Assembly: GCA_028564925.1 (NCBI GenBank) | Contig: CM053034.1 | Span: 91,893,626-91,957,625, forward strand | Length of the DNA: 64,000 nucleotides | Direction: 5' to 3' | DNA from: Lithobates sylvaticus | Lineage: Eukaryota; Chordata; Amphibia; Anura; Ranidae | In this document: positions 55,801-64,000 of the stretch, in pieces | Layout: the number at the start of each line of letters is the position of its first letter | Position numbering within the stretch: position 1 is the stretch's first letter | Notes under the pieces: model-generated | The model's database searches: none | Seen by the model: only the letters and a program-made list of their open reading frames with translations | What the model was told of the DNA's origin: nothing | Position numbers and translations under genes: made by a program

Positions 55801-58800
55801 TTGGTGAAGATGTTTCAGTATAAATAAGCACTGTTGAGACAGAAGTGGTTGTTTTTCTGGGTGATGATGATCTTAATGGGACAGTTGTAGGCATTGGAAA
55901 TGTTTCAGAGTAAGTAGGCACAGCTGTAGAGGGAGTAGTTGTTTTTGTAGTTGAAGATGGACTTGATGGGACAGTCACGGGTGGTACTGGTGATGTTTCA
56001 GTATAAGTAGGTACTGTTGTGGAAACAGTAGTTGTTTTTCTAGGTGAAGATGAGCTTATTAGGAAAGTAGTAGGTAGTGGAATGGTTATAGAGTAAGAAG
56101 GCACTGTTGTGGAGGGAGTAGTAATTTTTTTAGGTGAGGATGAGCGGAATGGAAAAGTCATAGTTGGTGAAGATGTTTCAGTATAAATAAGCACTGTTGA
56201 GACAGAAGTGGTTGTTTTTCTGGGTGATGATGATCTTAATGGGACAGTTGTAGGCATTGGAAATGTTTCAGAGTAAGTAGGCACAGTTGTAGAGGGAGTA
56301 GTTGTTTTTGTAGTTGAAGATGGACTTGATGGGACAGTCACGGGTGGTACTGGTGATGTTTCAGTATAAGTAGGTACTGTTGTGGAAACAGTAGTTGTTT
56401 TTCTAGGTGAAGATGAGCTAAATGAGGCACTCATAGGTGGTGGAGAGGTTTCAACATAAGTATGCACTGTTGAGACAGAAGTGGTTGTTTTTCTGGGTGA
56501 TGATGATCTTAATTGGACAGTTGTAGGCATTGGAAATGTTTCAGAGTAAGTAGGCACAGCTGTAGAGGGAGTAGTTGTTTTTGTAGTTGAAGATGGACTT
56601 GATGGGACAGTCACAGGTGGTACTGGTGATGTTTCAGTATAAGTAGGTACTGTTGTGGAAACAGTAGTTGTTTTTCTAGGTGAAGATGAGCTAAATGAGG
56701 CACTCATAGGTGGCGGAGAGGTTTCAACATAAGTATGCACTGTTGAGACAGAAGTAGTAATTTTTCTTGGAGTTGAAGATGGACTTGATGGGACAGTCAC
56801 GGGTGGTACTGGTGATGTTTCAGTATAAGTAGGTACTGTTGTGGAAACAGTAGTTGTTTTTCTAGGTGAAGATGCGCTTATTTGGAAAGTAGTAGGTAGT
56901 GGAATGGTTATAGAGTAAGAAGGCACTGTTGTGGAGGGAGTAGTAATTTTTTTAGGTGAGGATGAGCGGAATGGAAAAGTCATAGTTGGTGAAGATGTTT
57001 CAGTATAAATAAGCACTGTTGAGACAGAAGTGGTTGTTTTTCTGGGTGATGATGATCTTAATGGGACAGTTGTAGGCATTGGAAATGTTTCAGAGTAAGT
57101 AGGCACAGCTGTAGAGGGAGTCGTTGTTTTTGTAGTTGAAGATGGACTTGATGGGACAGTCACAGGTGGTACTGGTGATGTTTCAGTATAAGTAGGTACT
57201 GTTGTGGAAACAGTAGTTGTTTTTCTAGGTGAAGATGAGCTAAATGAGGCACTCATAGGTGGTGGAGAGGTTTCAACATAAGTATGCACTGTTGAGACAG
57301 AAGTAGTAATTTTTCTGGGTGATGATGATCTTAATGGGACAGTTGTAGGCATTGGAAATGTTTCAGAGTAAGTAGGCACAGTTGTAGAGGGAGTAGTTGT
57401 TTTTGTAGTTGAAGATGGACTTGATGGGACAGTCACGGGTGGTACTGGTGATGTTTCAGTATAAGTAGGTACTGTTGTGGAAACAGTAGTTGTTTTTCTA
57501 GGTGAAGATGCGCTTATTTGGAAAGTAGTAGGTAGTGGAATGGTTATAGAGTAAGAAGGCACTGTTGTGGAGGGAGTAGTAATTTTTTTAGGTGAGGATG
57601 AGCGGAATGGAAAAGTCATAGTTGGTGAAGATGTTTCAGTATAAATAGGCACTGTTGAGACAGAAGTGGTTGTTTTTCTGGGTGATGATGATCTTAATGG
57701 GACAGTTGTAGGCATTGGAAATGTTTCAGAGTAAGTAGGCACAGCTGTAGAGGGAGTCGTTGTTTTTGTAGTTGAAGATGGACTTGATGGGACAGTCAGA
57801 GGTGGTACTGGTGATTTTTCAGTATAAGTAGGTACTGTTGTGGAAACAGTAGTTGTTTTTCTAGGTGAAGATGAGCTAAATGAGGCACTCATAGGTGGTG
57901 GAGAGGTTTCAACATAAGTATGCACTGTTGAGACAGAAGTAGTAATTTTTCTGGGTGATGATGATCTTAATGGGACAGTTGTAGGCATTGGAAATGTTTC
58001 AGAGTAAGTAGGCACAGTTGTAGAGGGAGTAGTTGTTTTTGTAGTTGAAGATGGACTTGATGGGACAGTCACGGGTGGTACTGGTGATGTTTCAGTATAA
58101 GTAGGTACTGTTGTGGAAACAGTAGTTGTTTTTCTAGGTGAAGATGCGCTTATTTGGAAAGTAGTAGGTAGTGGAATGGTTATAGAGTAAGAAGGCACTG
58201 TTGTGGAGGGAGTAGTAATTTTTTTAGGTGAGGATGAGCGGAATGGAAAAGTCATAGTTGGTGAAGATGTTTCAGTATAAATAAGCACTGTTGAGACAGA
58301 AGTGGTTGTTTTTCTGGGTGATGATGATCTTAATGGGACAGTTGTAGGCATTGGAAATGTTTCAGAGTAAGAAGGCACAGCTGTAGAGGGAGTCGTTGTT
58401 TTTGTAGTTGAAGATGGACTTGATGGGACAGTCACAGGGGGTACTGGTGATGTTTCAGTATAAGTAGGTACTGTTGTGGAAACAGTAGTTGTTTTTCTAG
58501 GTGAAGATGAGCTAAATGAGGCACTCATAGGTGGTGGAGAGGTTTCAACATAAGTATGCACTGTTGAGACAGAAGTAGTAAATTTTCTGGGTGATGATGA
58601 TCCTAATGGGACAGTTGTAGGCATTGGAAATGTTACAGAGTAAGTAGGCACAGCTGTAGAGGGAGTAGTTGTTTTTGTAGTTGAAGATGGACTTGATGGG
58701 ACAGTCACGGGTGGTACTGATGATGTTTCAGTATAAGTAGGTACTGTTGTGGAAACAGTAGTTGTTTTTCTAGGTGAAGATGAGCTTTTTAGGAAAGTAG

Positions 58801-61800
58801 TAGGTAGTGGAATGGTTATAGAGTAAGAAGGCACTGTTGTGGAGGGAGTAGTAATTGTTTTAGGTGAGGATGAGCGGAATGGAAAAGTCATAGTTGGTGA
58901 AGATGTTTCAGTATAAATAAGCACTGTTGAGACAGAAGTGGTTGTTTTTCTGGGTGATGGTGAGCCTGTATACATTTCTGTGGCAGTAGAAGTTGTTTTT
59001 CCTGGTGAAGTTGAGCCTAACAGGATAGCTGTAGGTAGTGGAGATGTTTCAGCATAAGCATGCGTTTTTGTTGCAGATGCAGGTGTTTTTGTGGGTGAAG
59101 AGGAGCTTAATGGGAAAGTCGTAAGTAGTGGAAAGGTTATAGAGTAAGAAGGCACTGTTTTGGAGGGAGTAGTTGTTTTTCTAGGAAAGGTTGAGCTAAA
59201 TGAGGCACTTATAGGTGGTGGAGAGGTTTCAACATAAGTTTGCACTGTTGAGACAGAAGTAGTAATTTTTCTGGGTGATGATGATCTCAATGGGACAGTT
59301 GTAGGCATTGGAAATGTTTCAGAGTAAGTAGGCACAGCTGTAGAGGGAGTAGTTGTTTTTGTAGTTGAAGATGGACTTGATGGGACAGTCACGGGTGGTA
59401 CTGGTGATGTTTCAGTATAAGTAGGTACTGTTGTGGAAACAGTAGTTGTTTTTCTAGGTGAAGATGAGCTTATTAGGAAAGTAGTAGGTAGTGGAATGGT
59501 TATAGAGTAAGAAGGCACTGTTGTGGAGGGAGTAGTAATTTTTTTAGGTGAGGATGAGCGGAATGGAAAAGTCATAGTTGGTGAAGATGTTTCAGTATAA
59601 ATAAGCACTGTTGAGACAGAAGTGGTTGTTTTTCTGGGTGATGAAGAGCTTAATGGGAAAGTTGTAGCTGGTGAAGATGTTTCAGCATAAGTGTACACTG
59701 CTGTGGCAGAAGTATTTGTTTCTCTGGGTGAAGTTGAGCTTAATGGGACAGTCGTAGGTGGTAAAAATGTTTCAGGATATGTATGTACTGTTGTGGCAGA
59801 AGTGGTTGTTTTTATGGGTGAAGATGAGCTTAACAGGACAGTAGTAGGCACTGCTGTAGAGGGAGCAGTTGTTTTTTCAGGTGAAGATGAACTTAATGGG
59901 ACAGTTGTAGGTAGTGGGGATGTTTCACCATACGTATGTACTGTTGTGGCAGCAATAGTTGTTTTTCTGGATGAAGATGAGCTTAATGGGACAGTTGTAC
60001 GTGGTGGAGATGTTTCAACAGAAGTGTGCAATGTTGTAGTAGCAGTAGTTGTTTCTCTGGGTGAAGATGAGCTTAATGGGAAAGTAGTAGGTAGTGTAAA
60101 GGTTAAAGAGTAAGTATGCACAGCTGTAGAGGGAATAGTTGAAGGTTGACTTAAAGGGATAGTCATAGGTGGTGGAGATGTTTCAGCATAAGTATGTACT
60201 GTTGTGGAAACAGTAGTTGTTTCTCTGGCTGAAGATGAGCTTAATGGGAAAGTAGTAAGTAGTGGAAAGGATATAGTGACAGGAGGCACTGTTGTGGAGG
60301 GAGTAGTTTTTTTTCTAGGTGAGGATGAGTGGAATGGAAAAGTCGTAAGTAGTGAAGATGTTTCAGTATAAATATGCACTGTTGAGACAGATGTGGTTGT
60401 TTTTCTGGGTGTAGATGAGCTGAATGGGACAGTTGTGGGTGGTGGAGATGTTTCAGCATAAGTGTGAGCGGTTGTGCCAGCAATAGTTGTTTTTCTGGGT
60501 GAAGTTGAGCTAAATGAGACAGTCGTAGGTGGTGGAAATGTGTCAGTATATATATGCACTGTTGTGGCAGAAGCGGTTGTTTTTTTGGGTGAAGTTGAGC
60601 TTAACAGGATAGTTGTAGGTAATGGAGATGTTTCAGTATAAGTGTGCACTGTTGTGGCAGAAGTAGTAGGTTCTCTGGGTGAAGTTGAACTTAATGAAAC
60701 AGTCGTAGGTAGTGGATTTATCTCAGTATATATATGCACTGTTGTGGCAGAAGCAGATGTTTTTTTGGGTGATGATGAGCTTAACGGGACAGTTGTAGGT
60801 AATGGAGATGTTTTAGCATAAGTGTGCACAGTTGTGGCAGAAGTAGTAGTTTCTCTGGTGGAAGTTGAGCTTAACAGGATAGTTGTAGGTAATGGAGATG
60901 TTTTAGCATAAGTGTGCACTGTTGTGGCAGAAGTAGTAGTTTTTCTGGGTGAAGTTGAGCTTAATGAGATAGTTGTAGGTGGTGGAAATGTTTCAGTATA
61001 TATATGCACTGTTGTGGCAGAAGCGGTTGTTTTTTTGGGTGACGATGAACTTAGCGAGACAGTTGTAGGTAATTGAGATGTTTTAGCATAAGTGTGCACT
61101 GTTGTGGCAGAAGTAGTAGTTTCTCTGGTTGAAGTTGAGCTTAACAGGATAGTTGTAGGTAATGAAGATGTTTCAGCATAAGTGTGCACTTTTGTGGCAG
61201 AAGTAATTGTTTCTCTGGGTGAAGTTGAGCTTAATGAGACAGTCGTAGGTGGTGGAAATGTCTCAGTATATATATGCACTGTTGCGGTAGAAGCGGTTGT
61301 TTTTTTGGGTGACAATGAGCTTAACGGGACAGTTGTAGCTAATGGAGAAGTTTCAGCATAAGTGTGCACTGTTGTGGCAAAAGTAGTCGTTTCTCCGGGT
61401 GAAGTTGAGCTTAATGAGACAGTCGTAGGTGGTGGAAATGTCTCAGTATATATATGCACTGTTGTGGTAGAAGCGGTTGTTTTTTTGGGTGACGTTGAGC
61501 TTAGCGGGACAGTTGTAGGTAATGGAGATGTTTTAGCATAAGTGTGCACTGTTGTGGCAGTAGTAGTAGTTTCTCTGGTTGAAGTTGAGCTTAACAAAAT
61601 AGTTGTAGGTAATGGAGATGTTTCAGCATAAGTGTGCACCATTGTGGCAGAAGTAAAAGTTTCTCTGGGTGAAGTTGAGCTTAATGAGACAGTCGTAGGT
61701 GGTGGAAACGTCTCAGTATATATATGCACTGTTGTGGCAGAAGTAGTCGTTTCTCTGGGTGAAGTTGAGCTTAATAAGACAGTCATAGGTGGTGGAAATG

Positions 61801-64000
61801 TCTCGGTATATATATACACTGTTGGGGTAGAAGCGGTTGTTTTTTTGGGTGACGATGAGCTTAACGGGACAGTTGAAGGTAATGGAGAAGTTTCAGCATA
61901 AGTGTGCACTGTTGTGGCAGTAGTAGTCGTTTCTTTGGGTGAAGTTGAGCTTAATGAGACAGTCGTAGGTGGTGGAAATGTCTCAGTATATATATGCACT
62001 GTTGTGGTAGAAGCGGTTGTTTTTTTGGGTGACGTTGAGCTTATCGGGACAGTTGTAGGTAATGGAGATGTTATAGCATAAGTGTGCACTGTTGTGGCAG
62101 AAGTAGTAGTTTCTCCTGGTGAAGTTGAGCTTAATGAGACAGTCGTAGGTGGTAGAAATGTCTCAGTATATATATGCACTGTTGTGGCAGAAGTAGTCGT
62201 TTCTTTGGGTGAAATTGAGCTTAATGAGACAGTCGTAGGTGGTGGAAATGTCTCAGTATATATATGCACTGTTGTGGCAGAAGTAGTCGTTTCTCTGGGT
62301 GAAGTTGAGCTTAATGAGACAGTTGTAGGTGGTGGAAATGTCTCAGTATATATATGCACTGTTGTGGTAGAAGCGGTTGTTTTTTTGGGTGACGATGAGC
62401 TTATCGGGACAGTTGTAGGTAATGGAGATGTTATAGCATAAGTGTGCACTGTTGTGGCAGAAGTAGTAGTTTCTCTGGTTGAAGTTGAGCTTAACAGGAT
62501 AGTTGTAGGTAATGGAGATGTTTCAGCATAAGTGTGCACTGTTGTGGCAGAAGTAGTAGTTTCTCTGGGTGAAGTTGAGCTTAATGAGACAGTCGTAGGT
62601 GGTGGAAATGTCTCAGTATATATATGCACTGTTGTGGCAGAAGTAGTCGTTTCTTTGGGTGAAGTTGAGCTTAATGAGACAGTCGTAGGTGGTGGAAATG
62701 TCTCAGTATATATATGCACTGTTGTGGTAGAAGCGGTTGTTTTTTTGGGTGACGTTGAGCTTATCGGGACAGTTGTAGGTAATGGAGATGTTATAGCATA
62801 AGTGTGCACTGTTGTGGCAGAAGTAGTAGTTTCTCCTGGTGAAGTTGAGCTTAATGAGACAGTCGTAGGTGGTGGAAATGTCTCAGTATATATATGCACT
62901 GTTGTGGCAGAAGTAGTCGTTTCTTTGGGTGAAATTGAGCTTAATGAGACAGTCGTAGGTGGTGGAAACGTCTCAGTATATATATGCACTGTTGTGGCAG
63001 AAGTAGTCGTTTCTCTGGGTGAAGTTGAGCTTAATAAGACAGTCGTAGGTGGTGGAAATGTCTCGGTATATATATACACTGTTGGGGTAGAAGCGGTTGT
63101 TTTTTTGGGTGACGATGAGCTTAACGGGACAGTTGAAGGTAATGGAGAAGTTTCAGCATAAGTGTGCACTGTTGTGGCAGTAGTAGTCGTTTCTTTGGGT
63201 GAAGTTGAGCTTAATGAGACAGTCGTAGGTGGTGGAAATGTCTCAGTATATATATGCACTGTTGTGGTAGAAGCGGTTGTTTTTTTGGGTGACGTTGAGC
63301 TTATCGGGACAGTTGTAGGTAATGGAGATGTTATAGCATAAGTGTGCACTGTTGTGGCAGAAGTAGTAGTTTCTCCTGGTGAAGTTGAGCTTAATGAGAC
63401 AGTCGTAGGTGGTGGAAATGTCTCAGTATATATATGCACTGTTGTGGCAGAAGTAGTCGTTTCTTTGGGTGAAATTGAGCTTAATGAGACAGTCGTAGGT
63501 GGTGGAAATGTCTCAGTATATATATGCACTGTTGTGGCAGAAGTAGTCGTTTCTCTGGGTGAAGTTGAGCTTAATGAGACAGTTGTAGGTGGTGGAAATG
63601 TCTCAGTATATATATGCACTGTTGTGGTAGAAGCGGTTGTTTTTTTGGGTGACGATGAGCTTATCGGGACAGTTGTAGGTAATGGAGATGTTATAGCATA
63701 AGTGTGCACTGTTGTGGCAGAAGTAGTAGTTTCTCTGGTTGAAGTTGAGCTTAACAGGATAGTTGTAGGTAATGGAGATGTTTCAGCATAAGTGTGCACT
63801 GTTGTGGCAGAAGTAGTAGTTTCTCTGGGTGAAGTTGAGCTTAATGAGACAGTCGTAGGTGGTGGAAATGTCTCAGTATATATATGCACTGTTGTGGCAG
63901 AAGTAGTCGTTTCTTTGGGTGAAGTTGAGCTTAATGAGACAGTCGTAGGTGGTGGAAATGTCTTAGTATATATATGCACTGTTGTGGTAGAAGCGGTTGT
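52877..64000 (-). CDS. Giant mucin-like Thr/Ser/Pro repeat protein, partial
   Basis: One minus-strand frame runs without a stop from the right edge to a stop at 52,877, more than 3,700 codons. The true start lies beyond the window, because the frame is already open at 64,000. The protein is almost wholly Thr, Ser and Pro with little else. I see no Cys and only one clear Trp ('EVHEWEALTVLL'). It is built from modules of about 30 residues such as 'TTVHIYTETFPPPTTVSLSS' plus 'TSPRETTTSA'. Such sequence is the O-glycosylated PTS domain of a mucin, normally secreted or at the epithelial surface. No signal peptide, VWD, SEA or membrane segment is within reach. The frame's last eight residues may be intron read-through. 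The identity among mucins is unknown. Confidence 0.8.
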   Translation of the reverse strand, partial: TTASTTTVHIYTKTFPPPTTVSLSSTSPKETTTSATTVHIYTETFPPPTTVSLSSTSPRETTTSATTVHTYAETSPLPTTILLSSTSTRETTTSATTVHTYAITSPLPTTVPISSSSPKKTTASTTTVHIYTETFPPPTTVSLSSTSPRETTTSATTVHIYTETFPPPTTVSLSSISPKETTTSATTVHIYTETFPPPTTVSLSSTSPGETTTSATTVHTYAITSPLPTTVPISSTSPKKTTASTTTVHIYTETFPPPTTVSLSSTSPKETTTTATTVHTYAETSPLPSTVPLSSSSPKKTTASTPTVYIYTETFPPPTTVLLSSTSPRETTTSATTVHIYTETFPPPTTVSLSSISPKETTTSATTVHIYTETFPPPTTVSLSSTSPGETTTSATTVHTYAITSPLPTTVPISSTSPKKTTASTTTVHIYTETFPPPTTVSLSSTSPKETTTSATTVHIYTETFPPPTTVSLSSTSPRETTTSATTVHTYAETSPLPTTILLSSTSTRETTTSATTVHTYAITSPLPTTVPISSSSPKKTTASTTTVHIYTETFPPPTTVSLSSTSPRETTTSATTVHIYTETFPPPTTVSLSSISPKETTTSATTVHIYTETFLPPTTVSLSSTSPGETTTSATTVHTYAITSPLPTTVPISSTSPKKTTASTTTVHIYTETFPPPTTVSLSSTSPKETTTTATTVHTYAETSPLPSTVPLSSSSPKKTTASTPTVYIYTETFPPPMTVLLSSTSPRETTTSATTVHIYTETFPPPTTVSLSSTSPRETFTSATMVHTYAETSPLPTTILLSSTSTRETTTTATTVHTYAKTSPLPTTVPLSSTSPKKTTASTTTVHIYTETFPPPTTVSLSSTSPGETTTFATTVHTYAETSPLATTVPLSSLSPKKTTASTATVHIYTETFPPPTTVSLSSTSPRETITSATKVHTYAETSSLPTTILLSSTSTRETTTSATTVHTYAKTSQLPTTVSLSSSSPKKTTASATTVHIYTETFPPPTTISLSSTSPRKTTTSATTVHTYAKTSPLPTTILLSSTSTRETTTSATTVHTYAKTSPLPTTVPLSSSSPKKTSASATTVHIYTEINPLPTTVSLSSTSPREPTTSATTVHTYTETSPLPTTILLSSTSPKKTTASATTVHIYTDTFPPPTTVSFSSTSPRKTTIAGTTAHTYAETSPPPTTVPFSSSTPRKTTTSVSTVHIYTETSSLLTTFPFHSSSPRKKTTPSTTVPPVTISFPLLTTFPLSSSSARETTTVSTTVHTYAETSPPPMTIPLSQPSTIPSTAVHTYSLTFTLPTTFPLSSSSPRETTTATTTLHTSVETSPPRTTVPLSSSSSRKTTIAATTVHTYGETSPLPTTVPLSSSSPEKTTAPSTAVPTTVLLSSSSPIKTTTSATTVHTYPETFLPPTTVPLSSTSPRETNTSATAVYTYAETSSPATTFPLSSSSPRKTTTSVSTVLIYTETSSPTMTFPFRSSSPKKITTPSTTVPSYSITIPLPTTFLISSSSPRKTTTVSTTVPTYTETSPVPPVTVPSSPSSTTKTTTPSTAVPTYSETFPMPTTVPLRSSSPRKITTSVSTVQTYVETSPPPISASFSSTFPRKTTTPSKTVPSYSITFPLLTTFPLSSSSPTKTPASATKTHAYAETSPLPTAILLGSTSPGKTTSTATEMYTGSPSPRKTTTSVSTVLIYTETSSPTMTFPFRSSSPKTITTPSTTVPSYSITIPLPTTFLKSSSSPRKTTTVSTTVPTYTETSSVPPVTVPSSPSSTTKTTTPSTAVPTYSVTFPMPTTVPLGSSSPRKFTTSVSTVHTYVETSPPPMSASFSSSSPRKTTTVSTTVPTYTETSPVPPVTVPSSPSSTTKTTTPSTAVPSYSETFPMPTTVPLRSSSPRKTTTSVSTVLIYTETSSPTMTFPFRSSSPKKITTPSTTVPSYSITIPLPTTFQISASSPRKTTTVSTTVPTYTETSPVPPVTVPSSPSSTTKTTTPSTTVPTYSETFPMPTTVPLRSSSPRKITTSVSTVHTYVETSPPPMSASFSSSSPRKTTTVSTTVPTYTEKSPVPPLTVPSSPSSTTKTTTPSTAVPTYSETFPMPTTVPLRSSSPRKTTTSVSTVPIYTETSSPTMTFPFRSSSPKKITTPSTTVPSYSITIPLPTTFQISASSPRKTTTVSTTVPTYTETSPVPPVTVPSSPSSTTKTTTPSTTVPTYSETFPMPTTVPLRSSSPRKITTSVSTVHTYVETSPPPMSASFSSSSPRKTTTVSTTVPTYTETSPVPPVTVPSSPSSTTKTTTPSTAVPTYSETFPMPTTVPLRSSSPRKTTTSVSTVLIYTETSSPTMTFPFRSSSPKKITTPSTTVPSYSITIPLPTTFQISASSPRKTTTVSTTVPTYTETSPVPPVTVPSSPSSTPRKITTSVSTVHTYVETSPPPMSASFSSSSPRKTTTVSTTVPTYTETSPVPPVTVPSSPSSTTKTTTPSTAVPTYSETFPMPTTVQLRSSSPRKTTTSVSTVHTYVETSPPPMSASFSSSSPRKTTTVSTTVPTYTETSPVPPVTVPSSPSSTTKTTTPSTTVPTYSETFPMPTTVPLRSSSPRKTTTSVSTVLIYTETSSPTMTFPFRSSSPKKITTPSTTVPSYSITIPLPTTFLISSSSPRKTTTVSTTVPTYTETSPVPPVTVPSSPSSTTKTTTPSTAVPTYSETFPMPTTVPLRSSSPRKTTTSVSTVLIYTETSSPTMTFPFRSSSPKKITTPSTTVPSYSITIPLPTTFQISSTSPRKTTTVSTTVPTYTETSPVPPVTVPSSPSSTTKTTTPSTAVPTYSETFPMPTTVPLRSSSPRKITTSVSTVHTYVETSPPPMSASFSSSSPRKTTTVSTTVPTYTETSPVPPVTVPSSPSSTTKTTTPSTTVPTYSQTFPMPTTVPLRSSSPRKTTTSVSTVLNYTETSSPTMTFPFRSSSPKKITTPSTTVPSYSITIPLPTTFLISSSSPRKTTTVSTTVPTYTETSPVPPVTVPSSPSSTTKTTTPSTAVPTYSETFPMPTTVPLRSSSPRKTTTSVSTVLIYTETSSPTMTFPFRSSSPKKITTPSTTVPSYSITIPLPTTFLISSSSPRKTTTVSTTVPTYTETSPVPPVTVPSSPSSTTKTTTPSTAVPTYSETFPMPTTVPLRSSSPRKTTTSVSTVLIYTETSSPTMTFPFRSSSPKKITTPSTTVPSYSITIPLPTTFQISSLSPRKTTTVSTTVPTYTETSPVPPVTVPSSPSSTTKTTTPSTTVPTYSETFPMPTTVPLRSSSPRKITTSVSTVHTYVETSPPPMSASFSSTLPRKTTTPSTTVPSYSITFPLLTTFPLSSSSPTKTPASATKTHAYAETSPLPTAILLGSTSPGKTNSTATEMYTGSSSPRKILPTTVQLSSSSAKKKTTPSTTVHTSSKTSPPTTTFSLSSSMPSKTTIVTQTDEVHEWEALTVLLSLSSPRISTASFTSIYTFSETSPLTVSLSSPSPKETPIPTTTVPSYVDTFPQSTTFPLRSSSPRKTMTSTTTVHSFAETSSLPMTVPLSSSSPRETTTTTTEMYTGSSSPRKRTTPATTVYTYTESPPSTLMLSSSTHKIITTPATALTTFRPSTFVSVPQPEHTTTKTEARTTNKAYSIPLTTSAFNTTRFPFYTTMSKMTKTLKTLATTEELKTGLRMISFASTTERKTTYPLTGIASIINY
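52897..52906 (-). other. Possible splice donor ending the mucin exon
   Basis: On the minus strand the sequence reads 'ACTAACAG|GTATTG', with the exon's last base at 52,903. CAG|GTATTG fits the donor consensus moderately, and it lies only eight codons before the frame closes. Confidence 0.45.
52904..54200 (-). repeat. Degenerate repeats at the 3' end of the mucin exon
   Basis: Modules here are diverged in length and sequence. They include 'TEMYTGSSSPRK' and 'AHAYAETSPLPTAILL'-like variants and a non-repetitive tail with 'PQPEHTTTKTEARTTNKAYS'. Loss of regularity toward the array edge is usual for tandem coding repeats. Confidence 0.7.
54200..59640 (-). repeat. Mucin repeat array B: 363-bp and 270-bp higher-order units
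   Basis: The plus-strand marker 'TAGTTGAAGATGGACTTGAT' recurs near 54,225, 54,588, 54,951 and 55,314 (363-bp steps). It then recurs near 55,584 (270), 55,947, 56,310 (363) and 56,580 (270), continuing to about 59,360. A 363-bp unit is four modules (about 121 residues): 'VPTYTETSPVPPVTVPSSPS', 'VPTYSETFPMPTTVPLRSSS', 'VLIYTETSSPTMTFPFRSSS' and 'VPSYSITIPLPTTFLISSSS', each with a short S-P-x-K-T-T linker. The 270-bp unit is a three-module version using 'VHTYVETSPPPMSASFSSSS'. Confidence 0.88.
59650..64000 (-). repeat. Mucin repeat array A: 90-bp units with higher-order structure
   Basis: Strict 90-bp (30-residue) modules alternate among 'VHIYTETFPPPTTVSLSS', 'VHTYAETSPLPTTILLSS' and 'VHTYAITSPLPTTVPISS' types. 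Near-identical blocks recur at 62,082, 62,802 and 63,342, i.e. 720 and 540 bp apart (8 and 6 modules). The array runs off the right edge. Confidence 0.9.

Noticed and set aside
59691-60113. Plus-strand open frame of 140 codons, also 53,175-53,918
   Set aside because: Antisense shadows of the same mucin array; composition (Val, Glu, Gly) mirrors Thr/Ser/Pro codons.
61632-63701. Plus-strand open frames of 89-119 codons starting 'MCTVVAEVVVS'
   Set aside because: They repeat at the spacing of the mucin modules and are the antisense of the mucin frame. The open state follows from the sense-strand codon pattern, not from a second protein.

Overview
The window looks like anuran amphibian (frog) nuclear DNA; this is an inference from repeat content, not from a species-specific gene. 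Tyrosine-recombinase DIRS elements, Penelope-like elements (PLEs), GC-ended TTAA MITEs, a hAT with GTTGAGCG ends, frog-type L1 and a chromodomain Ty3/gypsy element all occur together. No ordinary host gene lies in positions 1-52,876. The only host coding sequence I can support is a very large mucin-like exon on the minus strand, from 52,877 to the right edge.

Layout. 1-3,012: copy 1 of a long composite repeat, carrying a CR1/L2-type LINE (minus strand, 1,244-2,675). 3,013 to about 18,570: a class I endogenous retrovirus fossil with a 5' LTR and tRNA-Leu primer site. It is interrupted by a TTAA MITE (4,032-4,800), a DIRS element (about 6,671-11,733, itself carrying a PLE piece) and a PLE 3' end with a GIY-YIG domain (about 15,645-17,450). 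About 18,985-24,605: an L1 interrupted by a PLE-type segment and by a fold-back Harbinger-like element with a TAA duplication and a small transcription-unit-like core. About 25,000-26,079: exon-like remnants of a Harbinger DNA-binding protein gene. 26,077-40,555: a hAT whose minus-strand transposase is split by a young Ty3/gypsy chromovirus (28,325-37,131). The 3' half of that chromovirus has been tandemly duplicated. About 41,560-52,690: copy 2 of the composite repeat, hosting a very young LTR retrotransposon (42,019-47,563), a PLE-related fold-back insertion (48,359-52,149) and, inside that, a Tc1/mariner element (48,675-50,311).

52,877-64,000: one uninterrupted frame, open at the right edge, encoding more than 3,700 residues of Thr/Ser/Pro-rich tandem repeats. 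Modules are about 30 residues long, each with one conserved Tyr and an S-P-[RK]-[KE]-T-T motif, arranged in higher-order repeats. A plausible splice donor lies just before the frame closes. The exon may therefore continue leftward across an intron made of the nested transposons.

The genes do not form a pathway. The left 52.8 kb is a nested transposon graveyard with old layers (ERV, DIRS, LINEs, composite repeat) and young layers (gypsy, the LTR retrotransposon and probably Tc1), next to or inside a rapidly evolving mucin-type gene.
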